From contig DATDMG010000067.1 in the NCBI GenBank assembly GCA_036518955.1, positions 1-14,675 on the forward strand: DNA of 14,675 nucleotides. The letters are read 5' to 3'. Position numbers and translations under genes: made by a program. Below the pieces are notes generated by a model. That model was not told the origin of the DNA and did not search any database. It saw nothing but the letters and a program-made list of their open reading frames with translations. The stretch is from DATDMG01 sp036518955. GTDB taxonomy: Bacteria > Actinomycetota > Actinomycetes > Actinomycetales > Kineosporiaceae. This document shows, piece after piece, positions 5,933-12,627 of this stretch; position 1 is the first letter of the stretch; the number at the start of each line of letters is the position of its first letter.

Positions 5933-6569
5933 TCTCCAATCGGGCCAGCTCCGCGATCATGTTGGCCTCTGCCTGCTCCTGCCAGGCGCGCCGGGCGGGC
6001 TCGGTGCGGAAGAGTGGTCCGGTGGCCAGCAGCCGGCGCAGGACGGCGGCCCGGCCGGCCCGGAAGGCGGCGTCCGGCACGTGCGCGTACTCCCGCCGTA
6101 CCGCCTGCGTGTACTTCTCGTACCGCTCCGGCGGGGCAGCCAGGATCGCGAGGTCCGCATCGCACACCACCTCACCGGCGGCGTCGCCGTCCGGAGGATC
6201 GTGGCGGGCGGTGAGCCGGACCAGCCGGGCCACCTCCGCGACGCGCTCCGGAGGCTGCCCGAGACCCGCCAGGACGTGCTCGGCAAGGACGGCGCTGGCC
6301 TCTTCGTCGTCACCGGCGCGGCCGGTGTAGATCGCGTCGTGGAACCACGCCGCCAGGTCGACCGCACCCCGGTCAGCGACGACCAGGCCCGGTCCGGCGA
6401 GGAGCGTGGTGAGGGCGTCCAGCATCCCGGCGAGATGGGTGAGCGTGTGGTAGTGGCGATGCGGCTCCGCCCAGCGGGTGAGGAGGTCGGAGCCGGCGCG
6501 TTCGGCGTGCGGCGCCGAGCCCTCGGTCCCCACGGCCCGGACGAAGGCGGCGAGCAGGTCCGACGGCAC
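5913..6569 (-). CDS. Predicted HD-superfamily metal-dependent phosphohydrolase
   Basis: This 218-aa protein matches the family of predicted metal-dependent HD phosphohydrolases (COG4339 type). Candidate metal ligands are H41/H45 in 'YHTLTHL', the H77-D78 pair in 'AAWFHDAIY', H123 in 'LTARHD' and D137 in 'VCDADLAIL'. These are the usual spacing and order for the family, so the enzyme looks intact. Substrate is unknown, probably a nucleotide or other phosphoester. It starts with GTG at 6569; no good Shine-Dalgarno is seen, while TATTTT lies 6 nt upstream, so a leaderless transcript is possible. It follows htrA on the same strand but a strong hairpin separates them. Confidence 0.87.
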   Translation of the reverse strand: MPSDLLAAFVRAVGTEGSAPHAERAGSDLLTRWAEPHRHYHTLTHLAGMLDALTTLLAGPGLVVADRGAVDLAAWFHDAIYTGRAGDDEEASAVLAEHVLAGLGQPPERVAEVARLVRLTARHDPPDGDAAGEVVCDADLAILAAPPERYEKYTQAVRREYAHVPDAAFRAGRAAVLRRLLATGPLFRTEPARRAWQEQAEANMIAELARLEITPPAG

Positions 6570-6575
6570 CCGGCC

Positions 6576-6620
6576 AAAATACGGCCGCCGCGATCCCGTC
6601 GGGGTTCGGGATCGCGGCGG
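6576..6620 (-). terminator. Rho-independent terminator after htrA
   Basis: Positions 6585-6598 and 6607-6620 pair over 14 bp around an 8-nt loop, with the stem built mostly from G and C. On the minus strand the stem is followed within 4 nt by TATTTT, a short U-rich tail. It lies 45 nt after the htrA stop (6666) and before the HD gene. The U-rich tail may also serve as -10 for the HD gene. Confidence 0.75.
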
Positions 6621-6665
6621 GTTCCGCCGGCAGGAATCGCCGGTGCCGTATGCCTGCCTGCCGGG

Positions 6666-8213
6666 TCAGCCGTTCGCGCGGGTGGCCAGCGTGACCGACA
6701 CGTTCCGCTGGCTGCCGTTGCGGACGATCGTGAGCGTCACCTGGCTGCCCGGGCTGATGGCGCGGATGCTGCCGACGAGCGAGTTGCTGCTGTCGATGCG
6801 CTGCCCGTTGATCGCGATGATCGCGTCACCGGCCTTCAGGCCCGCCTGTGCCGCGGGGCTGCCGCCACTGACGTCACGAACGATCGCCGCCTCGCGCTGG
6901 GCGCCGCCCAGGTCCACCGCGTTGTCCTGCAGGCTGACCCCGAGGTAGGCGTGCTGGACCTTGCCGGTCTTGATGATCTGGTCGGCCACCAGCTTGGCCT
7001 CGTTGATCGGGATCGCGAAGCCCAGGCCGATGTTGCCCGACTGACCGCCGCCCTGCGACAGGGAGGCGATGGAGGAGGTGATGCCGATGACTCGGGCGCC
7101 GGTGTCCACCAGGGCGCCGCCGCTGTTGCCGGGGTTGATCGCGGCGTCGGTCTGGATGGCATTGGTGACGACGGGCTCGCCGCCGCTCGGCTGGCCGAAG
7201 AAGTTCCGGCCGCCCCCTCCGGGATTCCCGGCGCTGACCGGCCGGTTGAGGGCGCTGACGATACCGGTGGTCACCGTGTCGGACAGGCCGAGCGGGTTGC
7301 CGACCGCCATCACCGGGTCACCGGTCCTGACCGCGGACGAGTCGCCCAGCGTTGCCTGCTTCAGCCCGGGCACCGAAGTGTTGATCTTGATCACGGCAAG
7401 ATCGGTCGACGGGTCGGTCCCGACGATCGAGGCCGGGTACGCCCGGCCGTCGGAGAGGACCACCGTGATGCTCGGCGTCCCGTTGCCCTCGGCCACCACG
7501 TGGTTGTTGGTGAGGATCCGGCCGGAGCTGTCGAGGATCACACCCGAGCCCTCGCCCCCGCCGTTCCCGAACTCGACCTGGACGGCGACCACGCTCGGCT
7601 CGACCGCGTTGGCGACGGCGACCCAGTCGGGCTGTTTGGCCGTGCTCGTCACCAGGGGGGCGCTCTGGGTTCCGGGGCTGGAACCGGCGGCCGCCGGCAG
7701 CACTGCACCGGTGTTCCCGCCGTCCTGGTAGTGGACCAGCCCTGCCGTCAGCAGGCTGGAGAGGACGGCGGCAGCCGCGCCGACGCCGACGACTCCGGCC
7801 CAGCCTGGCCGCCGACGTTCGTGGCCGGCGACGCCCGGCGCCCGGAACGGGCCGGCCGGCGGGTCCTGGCCGGGCTGACCCTGAACGGGAGCGCCGAACG
7901 GGTGGGTGCTGGCGCCGCCCTGGTCCGGAGCGGGCGCCCCACTGATCGGCTGGGTCTGGTCCCAGCCGGGTGGTGGCCCGTAACCCACTGGCTGGTACGG
8001 CCCGCTCCCGTAGCCCGGCGAGCCGGATGCGGCACCCCAGCCGGGGGGTGGCGGAGCGGCGGGAGGTGCCTTCGGCGACGCCTGTGTGGTAGGGAGGGAA
8101 GCACCGCTCGGCGCGCCGTCGCCGTCGTTGTGCTCATGCTGATCGGCCATTGACACAGCCCCCGGAGCATGCCACGTATCGGGACGAGGGTCCGCACTCT
8201 GCGACATCGCCAT
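6666..8213 (-). CDS. htrA: HtrA/DegP-family serine protease with PDZ domain (PepD-like)
   Basis: This 515-aa membrane-anchored protease has four parts. Residues 1-136 are a long Pro/Gly/Gln/Tyr-rich cytoplasmic tail ('YQPVGYGPPPGW'), and residues about 139-161 a transmembrane helix. Residues about 196-410 are a trypsin-like domain with the catalytic triad H238 ('TNNHVV'), D271 ('STDLAVI') and S364 ('GNSGGAL'). Residues about 422-510 form one PDZ domain with 'YLGVSL' and 'AGLKAGDAIIAINGQRI'. It therefore faces outside and should degrade or refold damaged envelope proteins, like mycobacterial PepD/HtrA. ATG at 8213 has AAAGG 4 nt before it; the in-frame ATG at 8207 has better spacing (10 nt), so the start is uncertain by two codons. 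A direct-repeat element (8276-8293) upstream suggests control by a two-component regulator, and a terminator follows the gene. Confidence 0.95.
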   Translation of the reverse strand: MAMSQSADPRPDTWHAPGAVSMADQHEHNDGDGAPSGASLPTTQASPKAPPAAPPPPGWGAASGSPGYGSGPYQPVGYGPPPGWDQTQPISGAPAPDQGGASTHPFGAPVQGQPGQDPPAGPFRAPGVAGHERRRPGWAGVVGVGAAAAVLSSLLTAGLVHYQDGGNTGAVLPAAAGSSPGTQSAPLVTSTAKQPDWVAVANAVEPSVVAVQVEFGNGGGEGSGVILDSSGRILTNNHVVAEGNGTPSITVVLSDGRAYPASIVGTDPSTDLAVIKINTSVPGLKQATLGDSSAVRTGDPVMAVGNPLGLSDTVTTGIVSALNRPVSAGNPGGGGRNFFGQPSGGEPVVTNAIQTDAAINPGNSGGALVDTGARVIGITSSIASLSQGGGQSGNIGLGFAIPINEAKLVADQIIKTGKVQHAYLGVSLQDNAVDLGGAQREAAIVRDVSGGSPAAQAGLKAGDAIIAINGQRIDSSNSLVGSIRAISPGSQVTLTIVRNGSQRNVSVTLATRANG

Positions 8214-8253
8214 GCACCTTTCGTGTGTGGTGATGTCAGTAGATCGTGGCGTC

Positions 8254-8293
8254 CTGGAGGGACCCTTGGCCCTATCTGGAAGTTACCTGGAAG
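8254..8293 (-). promoter_or_regulatory. Direct-repeat operator upstream of htrA (CTTCCAG-N4-CTTCCAG)
   Basis: On the minus (coding) strand CTTCCAG occurs at 8293-8287 and 8282-8276, separated by GTAA: a perfect 7-4-7 direct repeat of 11-bp period. In the same 11-bp register a related 7-mer (CCTCCAG, 8260-8254) lies two steps downstream. OmpR/PhoP-type regulators bind tandem 7-mers with this spacing, and the element begins 63 bp before the htrA ATG. The response regulator gene in this window carries CTCTCAG-N4-CTCTCAG in its own promoter, with the same geometry and orientation. Confidence 0.6.
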
Positions 8294-8331
8294 CGCCGGT
8301 CGGGGTCTCCGGCCGACGCCACCAGCCTAGG

Positions 8332-8469
8332 TCAGTCCCCCGGCGCCCGCTGCACGGAGGGGAGCGGGCGGCCTTCTGCATCGACGCGCGTGCGGCGCGG
8401 GTTCGCGACGCTCCTCGCGGTGATGTCCCGCGGGTCGGCGTCGCTGGGTCGGTCGGTGCCGTGGCTCAC
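8332..8469 (-). CDS. Small hypothetical protein (45 aa)
   Basis: GTG at 8469 is preceded by CAGGAG at a 7-nt spacing, a good ribosome binding site. The 45-residue product (MSHGTDRPSDADPRDITARS...) is very polar, rich in Asp, Arg and Pro, with no membrane segment and no cysteine, and is probably disordered. An upstream in-frame ATG (8511) would add 14 residues but has no ribosome binding site. A 19-codon overlapping frame ends in TGA on the GTG (GTGA), which could give translational coupling. The ORF lies on the same strand as htrA, 118 bp before it. I do not recognise a family. Confidence 0.5.
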   Translation of the reverse strand: MSHGTDRPSDADPRDITARSVANPRRTRVDAEGRPLPSVQRAPGD

Positions 8470-8657
8470 GCGAAGTCTCCTGTGGGGATGGGTGGACGAG
8501 GCTCCCTCCATGGTGGAGCCATCACGTATCGGCTGTATTTCACGATGACCAGATCGAGATCCTCATCACAACGCGAGGTCATCCGAATACCGGATCATGG
8601 CCCGACCTGGGTGACGCCCCCGCGGCCACGGTGTGAACGGCACCCAAAGTGACGAGG
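8470..8657. promoter_or_regulatory. Intergenic stretch with lower GC and inverted repeats
   Basis: This stretch has no convincing gene apart from the possible leader frame on the minus strand. Positions about 8521-8600 are clearly less GC-rich than their surroundings, as expected of a promoter for the 45-codon ORF. It contains GGCTCC/GGAGCC (8500-8505 and 8515-8520) and ATCCG/CGGAT (8581-8585 and 8591-8595). No convincing -35/-10 pair could be fixed. Confidence 0.3.
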
Positions 8658-8680
8658 GCCGGTCACTGTGGGTGACCGGC
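8658..8680 (-). terminator. Hairpin downstream of the DUF2007-like gene
   Basis: GCCGGTCAC (8658-8666) and GTGACCGGC (8672-8680) form a perfect 9-bp stem with a 5-nt loop. It lies 67 nt after the end of the DUF2007-like gene on the minus strand and is compact enough to be its terminator. It has no U-tract. Confidence 0.55.
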
Positions 8681-8747
8681 TCCACTGTCTGACGCCCTGC
8701 CCGGCGACAGCCGGGGGGACGGCGGCCGCCTGCCGCCCGCGGCCGGC

Positions 8748-9053
8748 TCAGAAGCCCGCCACGATCTCCTCGGCGAGGTCCGCGTCCCGCGCCGGAACGA
8801 GGACGCGGAAGCGCGAGACGCCGGTCGCCGTGCGGCTCTCGCTGACCACGGCGCGCAGCCCGACGTCCGCGAGGCTCTCCTCGACGAACGGCAGGGATGC
8901 GCGGCCCACCTCGGCCACCGGCACCAGCCGGTTCTCGTCCGGGGCGGGCAGGATCGAGTCGAGCAGGTGGGCCCACGCGGCGTAGCGGGCGCGGCGCGCC
9001 TGCCCGCCGGAGCCGGTGGGGGTGGGGCTGGTGTTGCTGTCGGTGCTGGGCAT
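8748..9053 (-). CDS. DUF2007-like small protein
   Basis: This 101-aa protein has a disordered Ser/Thr/Pro/Gly N-terminus (1-18), a helix ('RARYAAWAHLLDSIL', 21-35) and a C-terminal alpha/beta part. There, 'VPVAEVGRASLPFVEESLADVGLRAVVSES...RFRVLVPARDADLAEEIVAGF' resembles the DUF2007 'putative signal transducing protein' fold: strand, helix, strand, then the 'VLVP..DA..A.EI' ending. Function of that family is unknown. The ATG at 9053 has AGGAG at an 8-nt spacing; the GTG at 9062 would place that site too close and is rejected. It sits between the sensor kinase and htrA, same strand, about 200 bp after the kinase. Family match is by eye and moderate. Confidence 0.7.
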   Translation of the reverse strand: MPSTDSNTSPTPTGSGGQARRARYAAWAHLLDSILPAPDENRLVPVAEVGRASLPFVEESLADVGLRAVVSESRTATGVSRFRVLVPARDADLAEEIVAGF

Positions 9054-9244
9054 GACCCTCACTCCTGGTCGGGGTGACGAGGTTCTACCCGCTGGCGCTG
9101 CGTCGGGCCGGCGGCGGGACCCGCGCCGGGTCGGCGCGGATGCTGCCGGGCACCCGGGGGATCGCCTCTGCTGCCCGGCAACGGTTACATCCTCCCTCAG
9201 GTCCGGTCAGGGACGACGGGTCGAGAGGCCCGGACGGCGCCAGA

Positions 9245-9258
9245 GTGAGCAGGCTCAC
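9245..9258 (-). terminator. Short hairpin overlapping the sensor-kinase stop codon
   Basis: GTGAGC (9245-9250) and GCTCAC (9253-9258) form a 6-bp inverted repeat with a 2-nt loop across the stop of the kinase gene. It could be a weak terminator. The rest of the 192-bp gap up to the DUF2007-like gene holds no gene that I can support. Confidence 0.25.
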
Positions 9259-10922
9259 CGAGCCGTCGCGGCCGTCGCCGGCCCGTTCTGCCTCGGCTGC
9301 CCGGCCTGTACCGGCCGGGGGTCCGCCCCGTTCGTGGCCTCCTCGGTGTCCGCCGGCCGAGCAGGAAGGACGACCCGGAACGTGGCTCCGCCGCCCGGGG
9401 TGGGCGCCACCTCGACCCGCCCTGCGTGCGAGGCGACCACGGCAGCCACGATGGAGAGCCCGAGCCCCGACCCGCCGCCGCTGGTGCGTTGCCGGGAGGC
9501 GTCGACGCGGTAGAAGCGCTCGAACACCTTCTGCGCCTGTTCCGGGGCCAGCCCCTGCCCGTGGTCGCGTACCTCGAGCACGGCGTGGTCACCGTCGGTG
9601 CCGACCGCCACCTCGATCGGTGAGCCTGCCGGGGTGTGCCGGACGGCGTTGGCCACCAGGTTCGCGACCACCTGCCGCAGGCGGTCCTCGTCGCCGGTGA
9701 CCACGGCCCGCCGCGGGCTGCCGCCGTCCGGACCGACCAGCCGCACGGTGCGGTCGGCGTCGAGGCCGCGGGCGTCGTGGACGGCGTCGCCACCGAGCAC
9801 CATCAGATCCACCGGGTCGTGCCGGCCGGGCCGCTGTTCGTCGAGGCGGGCGAGCAGGAGAAGGTCCTCCACCAGGCTGCCCATCCGCTTGGCCTCGTCC
9901 TCGATGCGCTTCATCGTGCGCGGCACGTCCTCCGCCGGGACGGCGCCCTGCCGGTACAACTCGGCGAACCCCCGGATCGAGACCAGCGGGGTCCGGAGCT
10001 CGTGCGAGGCGTCCGCGGCGAAGCGTCGGGTGCGCGCCTCGCTGGCCTCCCGTGCCCGGAAGGCGGACTCGATCTGGGTGAGCATGCTGTTCAGGGAGTG
10101 GGTCAGGCTGCCCACCTCGGTGCTGGCCGGGTACTCGGGGACCCGTCGCGACAGGTCACCCGTGGCGATCGCCGCGGCGGTCTCCTCGACCTCGATGAGC
10201 GGCCGGAAGGACCGTCGGACGGCGAGCCATCCGACGCCTGCACCCAGGGCGATGACGCCGATCCCGACAGCGGTCATGCTCAGCCGCAGTTCGTTGATCG
10301 CGTCCAACGCTCCCTGCGACGGCAGGGCCAGGGTGACCGCCGCGTTGTACTCGGCACGGGTCTGGCGGTCGATCAAGGTCTGCGGGAAGCTCACGGCCCG
10401 CCAGGACCGACCGTCCGGGGCTGTGATGACGTAGACATGCCCGGCGATCTGCCCGGCCTGCTCGGGTGACAGTTCCGGGAACGTCGGTGCGACGACCCCC
10501 GGCCGGCCGCTCCGCCCGATATCCAGTTCCGGGTGCCGGTCCACCGACACGTGCGTGGCGAAGGCGGTGGGTGGTCCGCCCTCGTTCAGCAGGCCGCCGG
10601 CGAAATGCGGATCATTGACGAAATGGTTGTAGTTGTCGAGCAGCTCGCCGTCGATCTGCCCGATCAGGTAGCGCGCCAGGATGAACTGGACGCCGTAGCC
10701 CGTCACGACCAGCGCCGTGAGCAGGCCGGTGACGAGGATGGCGAGGAGCCGCGTGCGCAGCGACAATCGCTCCAGGCGTTGCCGAGGAATCACCTGTCGT
10801 TCGGTGGCCGAGAAGAAGGACGCGACGCCGCGAGCCCGTTGACCCCCCTGCGGCGAGGTGTCGAGGACGTCCGGCTGTGGCGCCGGGGCCCGGGTCACCA
10901 CGTCATCGCTGGGGTCGGTCAC
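9255..10922 (-). CDS. Sensor histidine kinase (HAMP-HisKA-HATPase)
   Basis: This 555-aa protein has a cytoplasmic N-terminus and transmembrane helix 1 (about 59-84). An extracytoplasmic sensing region (about 85-212) is followed by helix 2 (about 214-236), a HAMP domain (about 237-292) and HisKA with phosphoacceptor H307 ('ASHELRTPLVSIRGFAELY'). The HATPase domain has N-box 'NLVANAVRHT' (421-430), G1 'DHGQGLAP' (453-460) and G2 'GGGSGLGLSI' (482-491). A Pro/Thr/Ala-rich tail follows about residue 520. It resembles actinobacterial PhoR/MprB/TcrY-type sensors that pair with OmpR regulators. GTG 10922 lies 6 nt after the regulator stop, with GAAGGA inside the end of the regulator gene as ribosome binding site, so the pair is co-transcribed. 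The signal is unknown; envelope stress is suggested by the nearby htrA. Confidence 0.93.
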   Translation of the reverse strand: MTDPSDDVVTRAPAPQPDVLDTSPQGGQRARGVASFFSATERQVIPRQRLERLSLRTRLLAILVTGLLTALVVTGYGVQFILARYLIGQIDGELLDNYNHFVNDPHFAGGLLNEGGPPTAFATHVSVDRHPELDIGRSGRPGVVAPTFPELSPEQAGQIAGHVYVITAPDGRSWRAVSFPQTLIDRQTRAEYNAAVTLALPSQGALDAINELRLSMTAVGIGVIALGAGVGWLAVRRSFRPLIEVEETAAAIATGDLSRRVPEYPASTEVGSLTHSLNSMLTQIESAFRAREASEARTRRFAADASHELRTPLVSIRGFAELYRQGAVPAEDVPRTMKRIEDEAKRMGSLVEDLLLLARLDEQRPGRHDPVDLMVLGGDAVHDARGLDADRTVRLVGPDGGSPRRAVVTGDEDRLRQVVANLVANAVRHTPAGSPIEVAVGTDGDHAVLEVRDHGQGLAPEQAQKVFERFYRVDASRQRTSGGGSGLGLSIVAAVVASHAGRVEVAPTPGGGATFRVVLPARPADTEEATNGADPRPVQAGQPRQNGPATAATAR

Positions 10923-10928
10923 TGCTCA

Positions 10929-11636
10929 TCATCCTTCGGGCGGCAGACGGAGGACGTACCCCACTCCCCGGCGGGTGTGGATCAGCGGGGGGTCCATGGC
11001 GTCGATCTTCCGTCGCAGGTAGGAGATGTACGACTCGACGATGCCGGCCTCGCCGTTGAAGTCGTACGCCCACACGTGGTCGAGGATCTGCGCCTTCGAC
11101 AGCACCCGGTTCGGGTTGAGCATCAGGTAGCGCAGAAGCTTGAACTCGGTGGGGGAGAGCTCCACGAGCTTGCCGGCCCGGCGTACCTCGTGGGAGTCCT
11201 CGTCGAGCTCGAGGTCGTGGAACACCATCCGGCCCGACTCGGGCTGGCTGCCGTGCCCGGCCCGGCGCAGCACGGCGCGGATCCTGGCCACGACCTCCTC
11301 CAGGCTGAAGGGCTTGGTGACGTAGTCGTCGCCGCCGACCGTGAGTCCGGTCACCTTGTCGCTGGTCTCGTCCCGCGCGGTGAGGAAGAGCACGGGCATC
11401 TCCCGACCCCGCTCGCGCAGCTTGCGGGTCACGGTGAAACCGTCCATGTCCGGGAGCATGACGTCGAGCACGATCAGGTCGGGCCGTGTCACCTCCGCCT
11501 GCCGAAGCGCTTCGGCGCCGTCCGAGGCCGCGGTCACCTCGAACCCGGCGAATTTCAGACTGGCGGTGAGCAACTCGCGGATACTCGGTTCGTCATCGAC
11601 GACCAGGAGCTTCGCCTCAGGGGTCTTGTCGGCCAC
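10929..11636 (-). CDS. OmpR/PhoP-family response regulator
   Basis: This 235-aa regulator has a receiver domain at 1-125 with acidic pair D14/D15, phosphoacceptor D58 ('VLDVMLPDMDGF'), T86 and K108 ('DDYVTKPFSLEEV'). A winged-helix DNA-binding domain covers about 136-232 ('ELSPTEFKLLRYLMLNPNRVLS', 'VESYISYLRRKID', 'RRGVGYVLR'). It closely resembles mycobacterial PhoP/MprA/TcrX-type regulators. The start is GTG at 11636; longer in-frame starts would add a non-homologous stretch translated from the regulator's own promoter. GGGAG ends one base before this GTG, too close for a normal ribosome binding site, so a leaderless transcript is possible. A CTCTCAG direct repeat lies 23 bp upstream, suggesting autoregulation. 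The kinase gene follows 6 nt downstream. Confidence 0.95.
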   Translation of the reverse strand: MADKTPEAKLLVVDDEPSIRELLTASLKFAGFEVTAASDGAEALRQAEVTRPDLIVLDVMLPDMDGFTVTRKLRERGREMPVLFLTARDETSDKVTGLTVGGDDYVTKPFSLEEVVARIRAVLRRAGHGSQPESGRMVFHDLELDEDSHEVRRAGKLVELSPTEFKLLRYLMLNPNRVLSKAQILDHVWAYDFNGEAGIVESYISYLRRKIDAMDPPLIHTRRGVGYVLRLPPEG

Positions 11637-11653
11637 GCTCCCAGTTTGGGAGC
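11637..11653 (-). promoter_or_regulatory. Hairpin directly before the response regulator start
   Basis: GCTCCC (11637-11642) and GGGAGC (11648-11653) form a perfect 6-bp inverted repeat with a 5-nt spacer, ending exactly at the GTG start. If the transcript begins further upstream, the GGGAG that could bind ribosomes is inside the stem. If transcription starts at the GTG, the repeat would instead overlap the -10 region. Confidence 0.4.
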
Positions 11654-11658
11654 GAACC

Positions 11659-11676
11659 CTGAGAGCTCCCTGAGAG
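11659..11676 (-). promoter_or_regulatory. Direct-repeat operator of the response regulator gene (CTCTCAG-N4-CTCTCAG)
   Basis: On the coding strand CTCTCAG occurs at 11676-11670 and 11665-11659, separated by GGAG, a perfect 7-4-7 tandem repeat. It lies 23 bp before the GTG. The heptamer resembles half-sites reported for mycobacterial MprA, and the 7-4-7 layout is that of tandem OmpR/PhoP-type dimers. It most likely binds the regulator encoded immediately downstream. Confidence 0.7.
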
Positions 11677-11720
11677 AATGCGCCCAGCGCATCGGAAACC
11701 TTTGGCGTCGCTCGAACGTT

Positions 11721-11738
11721 GCGGGCCGTCATGCCCGC
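11721..11738 (-). terminator. Hairpin between apbE and the response regulator gene
   Basis: GCGGGC (11721-11726) and GCCCGC (11733-11738) form a perfect 6-bp GC stem with a 6-nt loop, 31 nt after the apbE stop on the minus strand. It could end the flavin cluster transcript before the two-component promoter, though it has no U-tract and read-through is possible. Confidence 0.45.
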
Positions 11739-11768
11739 TGGGGGTTCACGGCGAGGACGTGCGCTGGG

Positions 11769-12614
11769 TCAGGTGCCGGTGATCGTGGCCGTCGTCCCGT
11801 CGGGGTGGACCACGAACGACAGGTGTCCCTCCAGGGCGGCCAGGTAGTCCACGCACTCGGCGCCCATCGCGAACGCGGCCGTGGCATGGACGTCGACCCA
11901 CAACAGGTCGGGTCCGATCACGGTGATCGACCCGGCGCGGTCCAGTCGCCGGCCGGTGTGGGGGTCGAGGATGTGCGCCCCCCGGGCCGCCGTCCCGGAC
12001 GTCGCCATCCCGCCGCTGCGCAAGGGAACGGTGGCCAGCAGCTGGGTGCGGTCGAAGGGGTCCTCGATGCCGAGCCGCCAGTCCGGGGTGTCCGTCCGCC
12101 GGCACCGGACGGCCAGGTCTCCGCCGGCGTTGACCAGGACGTCGTGGTCGGCCAGCGCATCCGCGAGCTCCCGGGTCACCCGCTCGATCGCCCACCCCTT
12201 CACCAGCCCGGTCGGGTCGAAGCGGCGCACGCCGGCGGAGTCCGGCAGATCTGCGTCGAACCATCCGCCGGTGCGTTCCCGGGCCTCGCCGCACAGGGCT
12301 ATCACCTCGCGCACCCACGGGTCGCAGTGGTCGGCGGTCAGCTCGCCCCGGCGCAACCGGCTGATCTGGCTGTCGGCCCGATAGGTGCTGAAGATCTCGT
12401 CGGTGCGGTGCAGGTCGGCGATGCCCCGCCGGACCGCCGCACCCACCGCGCCGCCGGCGCCGTCCGACTGGTCGCGGGCCAGCGGGCCGCGCACGTGGAA
12501 GCTCACCGGCATCCCCATCACGTGCTCCACCCAGGCGCGCCGGGGCTGCTCCGGAGCCGCCTCGACGTCGTCGGGAGCGGCTGTCACGAACGGCAGACCG
12601 GCGGGGTCGGTCAC
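11769..12614 (-). CDS. apbE: FAD:protein FMN transferase (ApbE)
   Basis: This 281-aa enzyme transfers FMN from FAD to a Thr/Ser of a target protein. Family blocks are visible in order: 'VMGMPVSFHV' (32-41), 'EIFSTYRADSQISRL' (73-87), 'FDPTGLVKGWAIERV' (132-146), 'NAGGDLAV' (162-169), 'MATSGTAARGAHILDPHTGRR' (203-223) and the Mg-binding region 'DVHATAAFAMG' with D241 and T245. No signal peptide or lipobox is visible, so it may act in the cytoplasm before export of its target, or be exported in another way. GTG 12614 has GGGAG at a 5-nt spacing and lies 13 nt after the FMN-binding protein stop, so the two are co-transcribed. The natural substrate is the neighbouring FMN-binding protein. Confidence 0.95.
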   Translation of the reverse strand: MTDPAGLPFVTAAPDDVEAAPEQPRRAWVEHVMGMPVSFHVRGPLARDQSDGAGGAVGAAVRRGIADLHRTDEIFSTYRADSQISRLRRGELTADHCDPWVREVIALCGEARERTGGWFDADLPDSAGVRRFDPTGLVKGWAIERVTRELADALADHDVLVNAGGDLAVRCRRTDTPDWRLGIEDPFDRTQLLATVPLRSGGMATSGTAARGAHILDPHTGRRLDRAGSITVIGPDLLWVDVHATAAFAMGAECVDYLAALEGHLSFVVHPDGTTATITGT

Positions 12615-12627
12615 GGGGTCTCCCGGC

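Noticed and set aside
4885..6330. 481-codon plus-strand frame overlapping the alpha/beta hydrolase
   Set aside because: It is Arg/Pro/Gly-rich with no motif, a typical shadow of a high-GC gene in another frame.
6081..8153. 690-codon plus-strand frame opposite HD and htrA genes
   Set aside because: It runs antisense through two well-supported genes and their terminator; no domain or ribosome binding site is seen.
9196..9211. TCAGG repeat (TCAGG-N5-TCAGG) between the kinase and DUF2007-like gene
   Set aside because: The period is 10 bp rather than 11 and the sequence fits CTYYCAG poorly, so I did not count it as a third operator.
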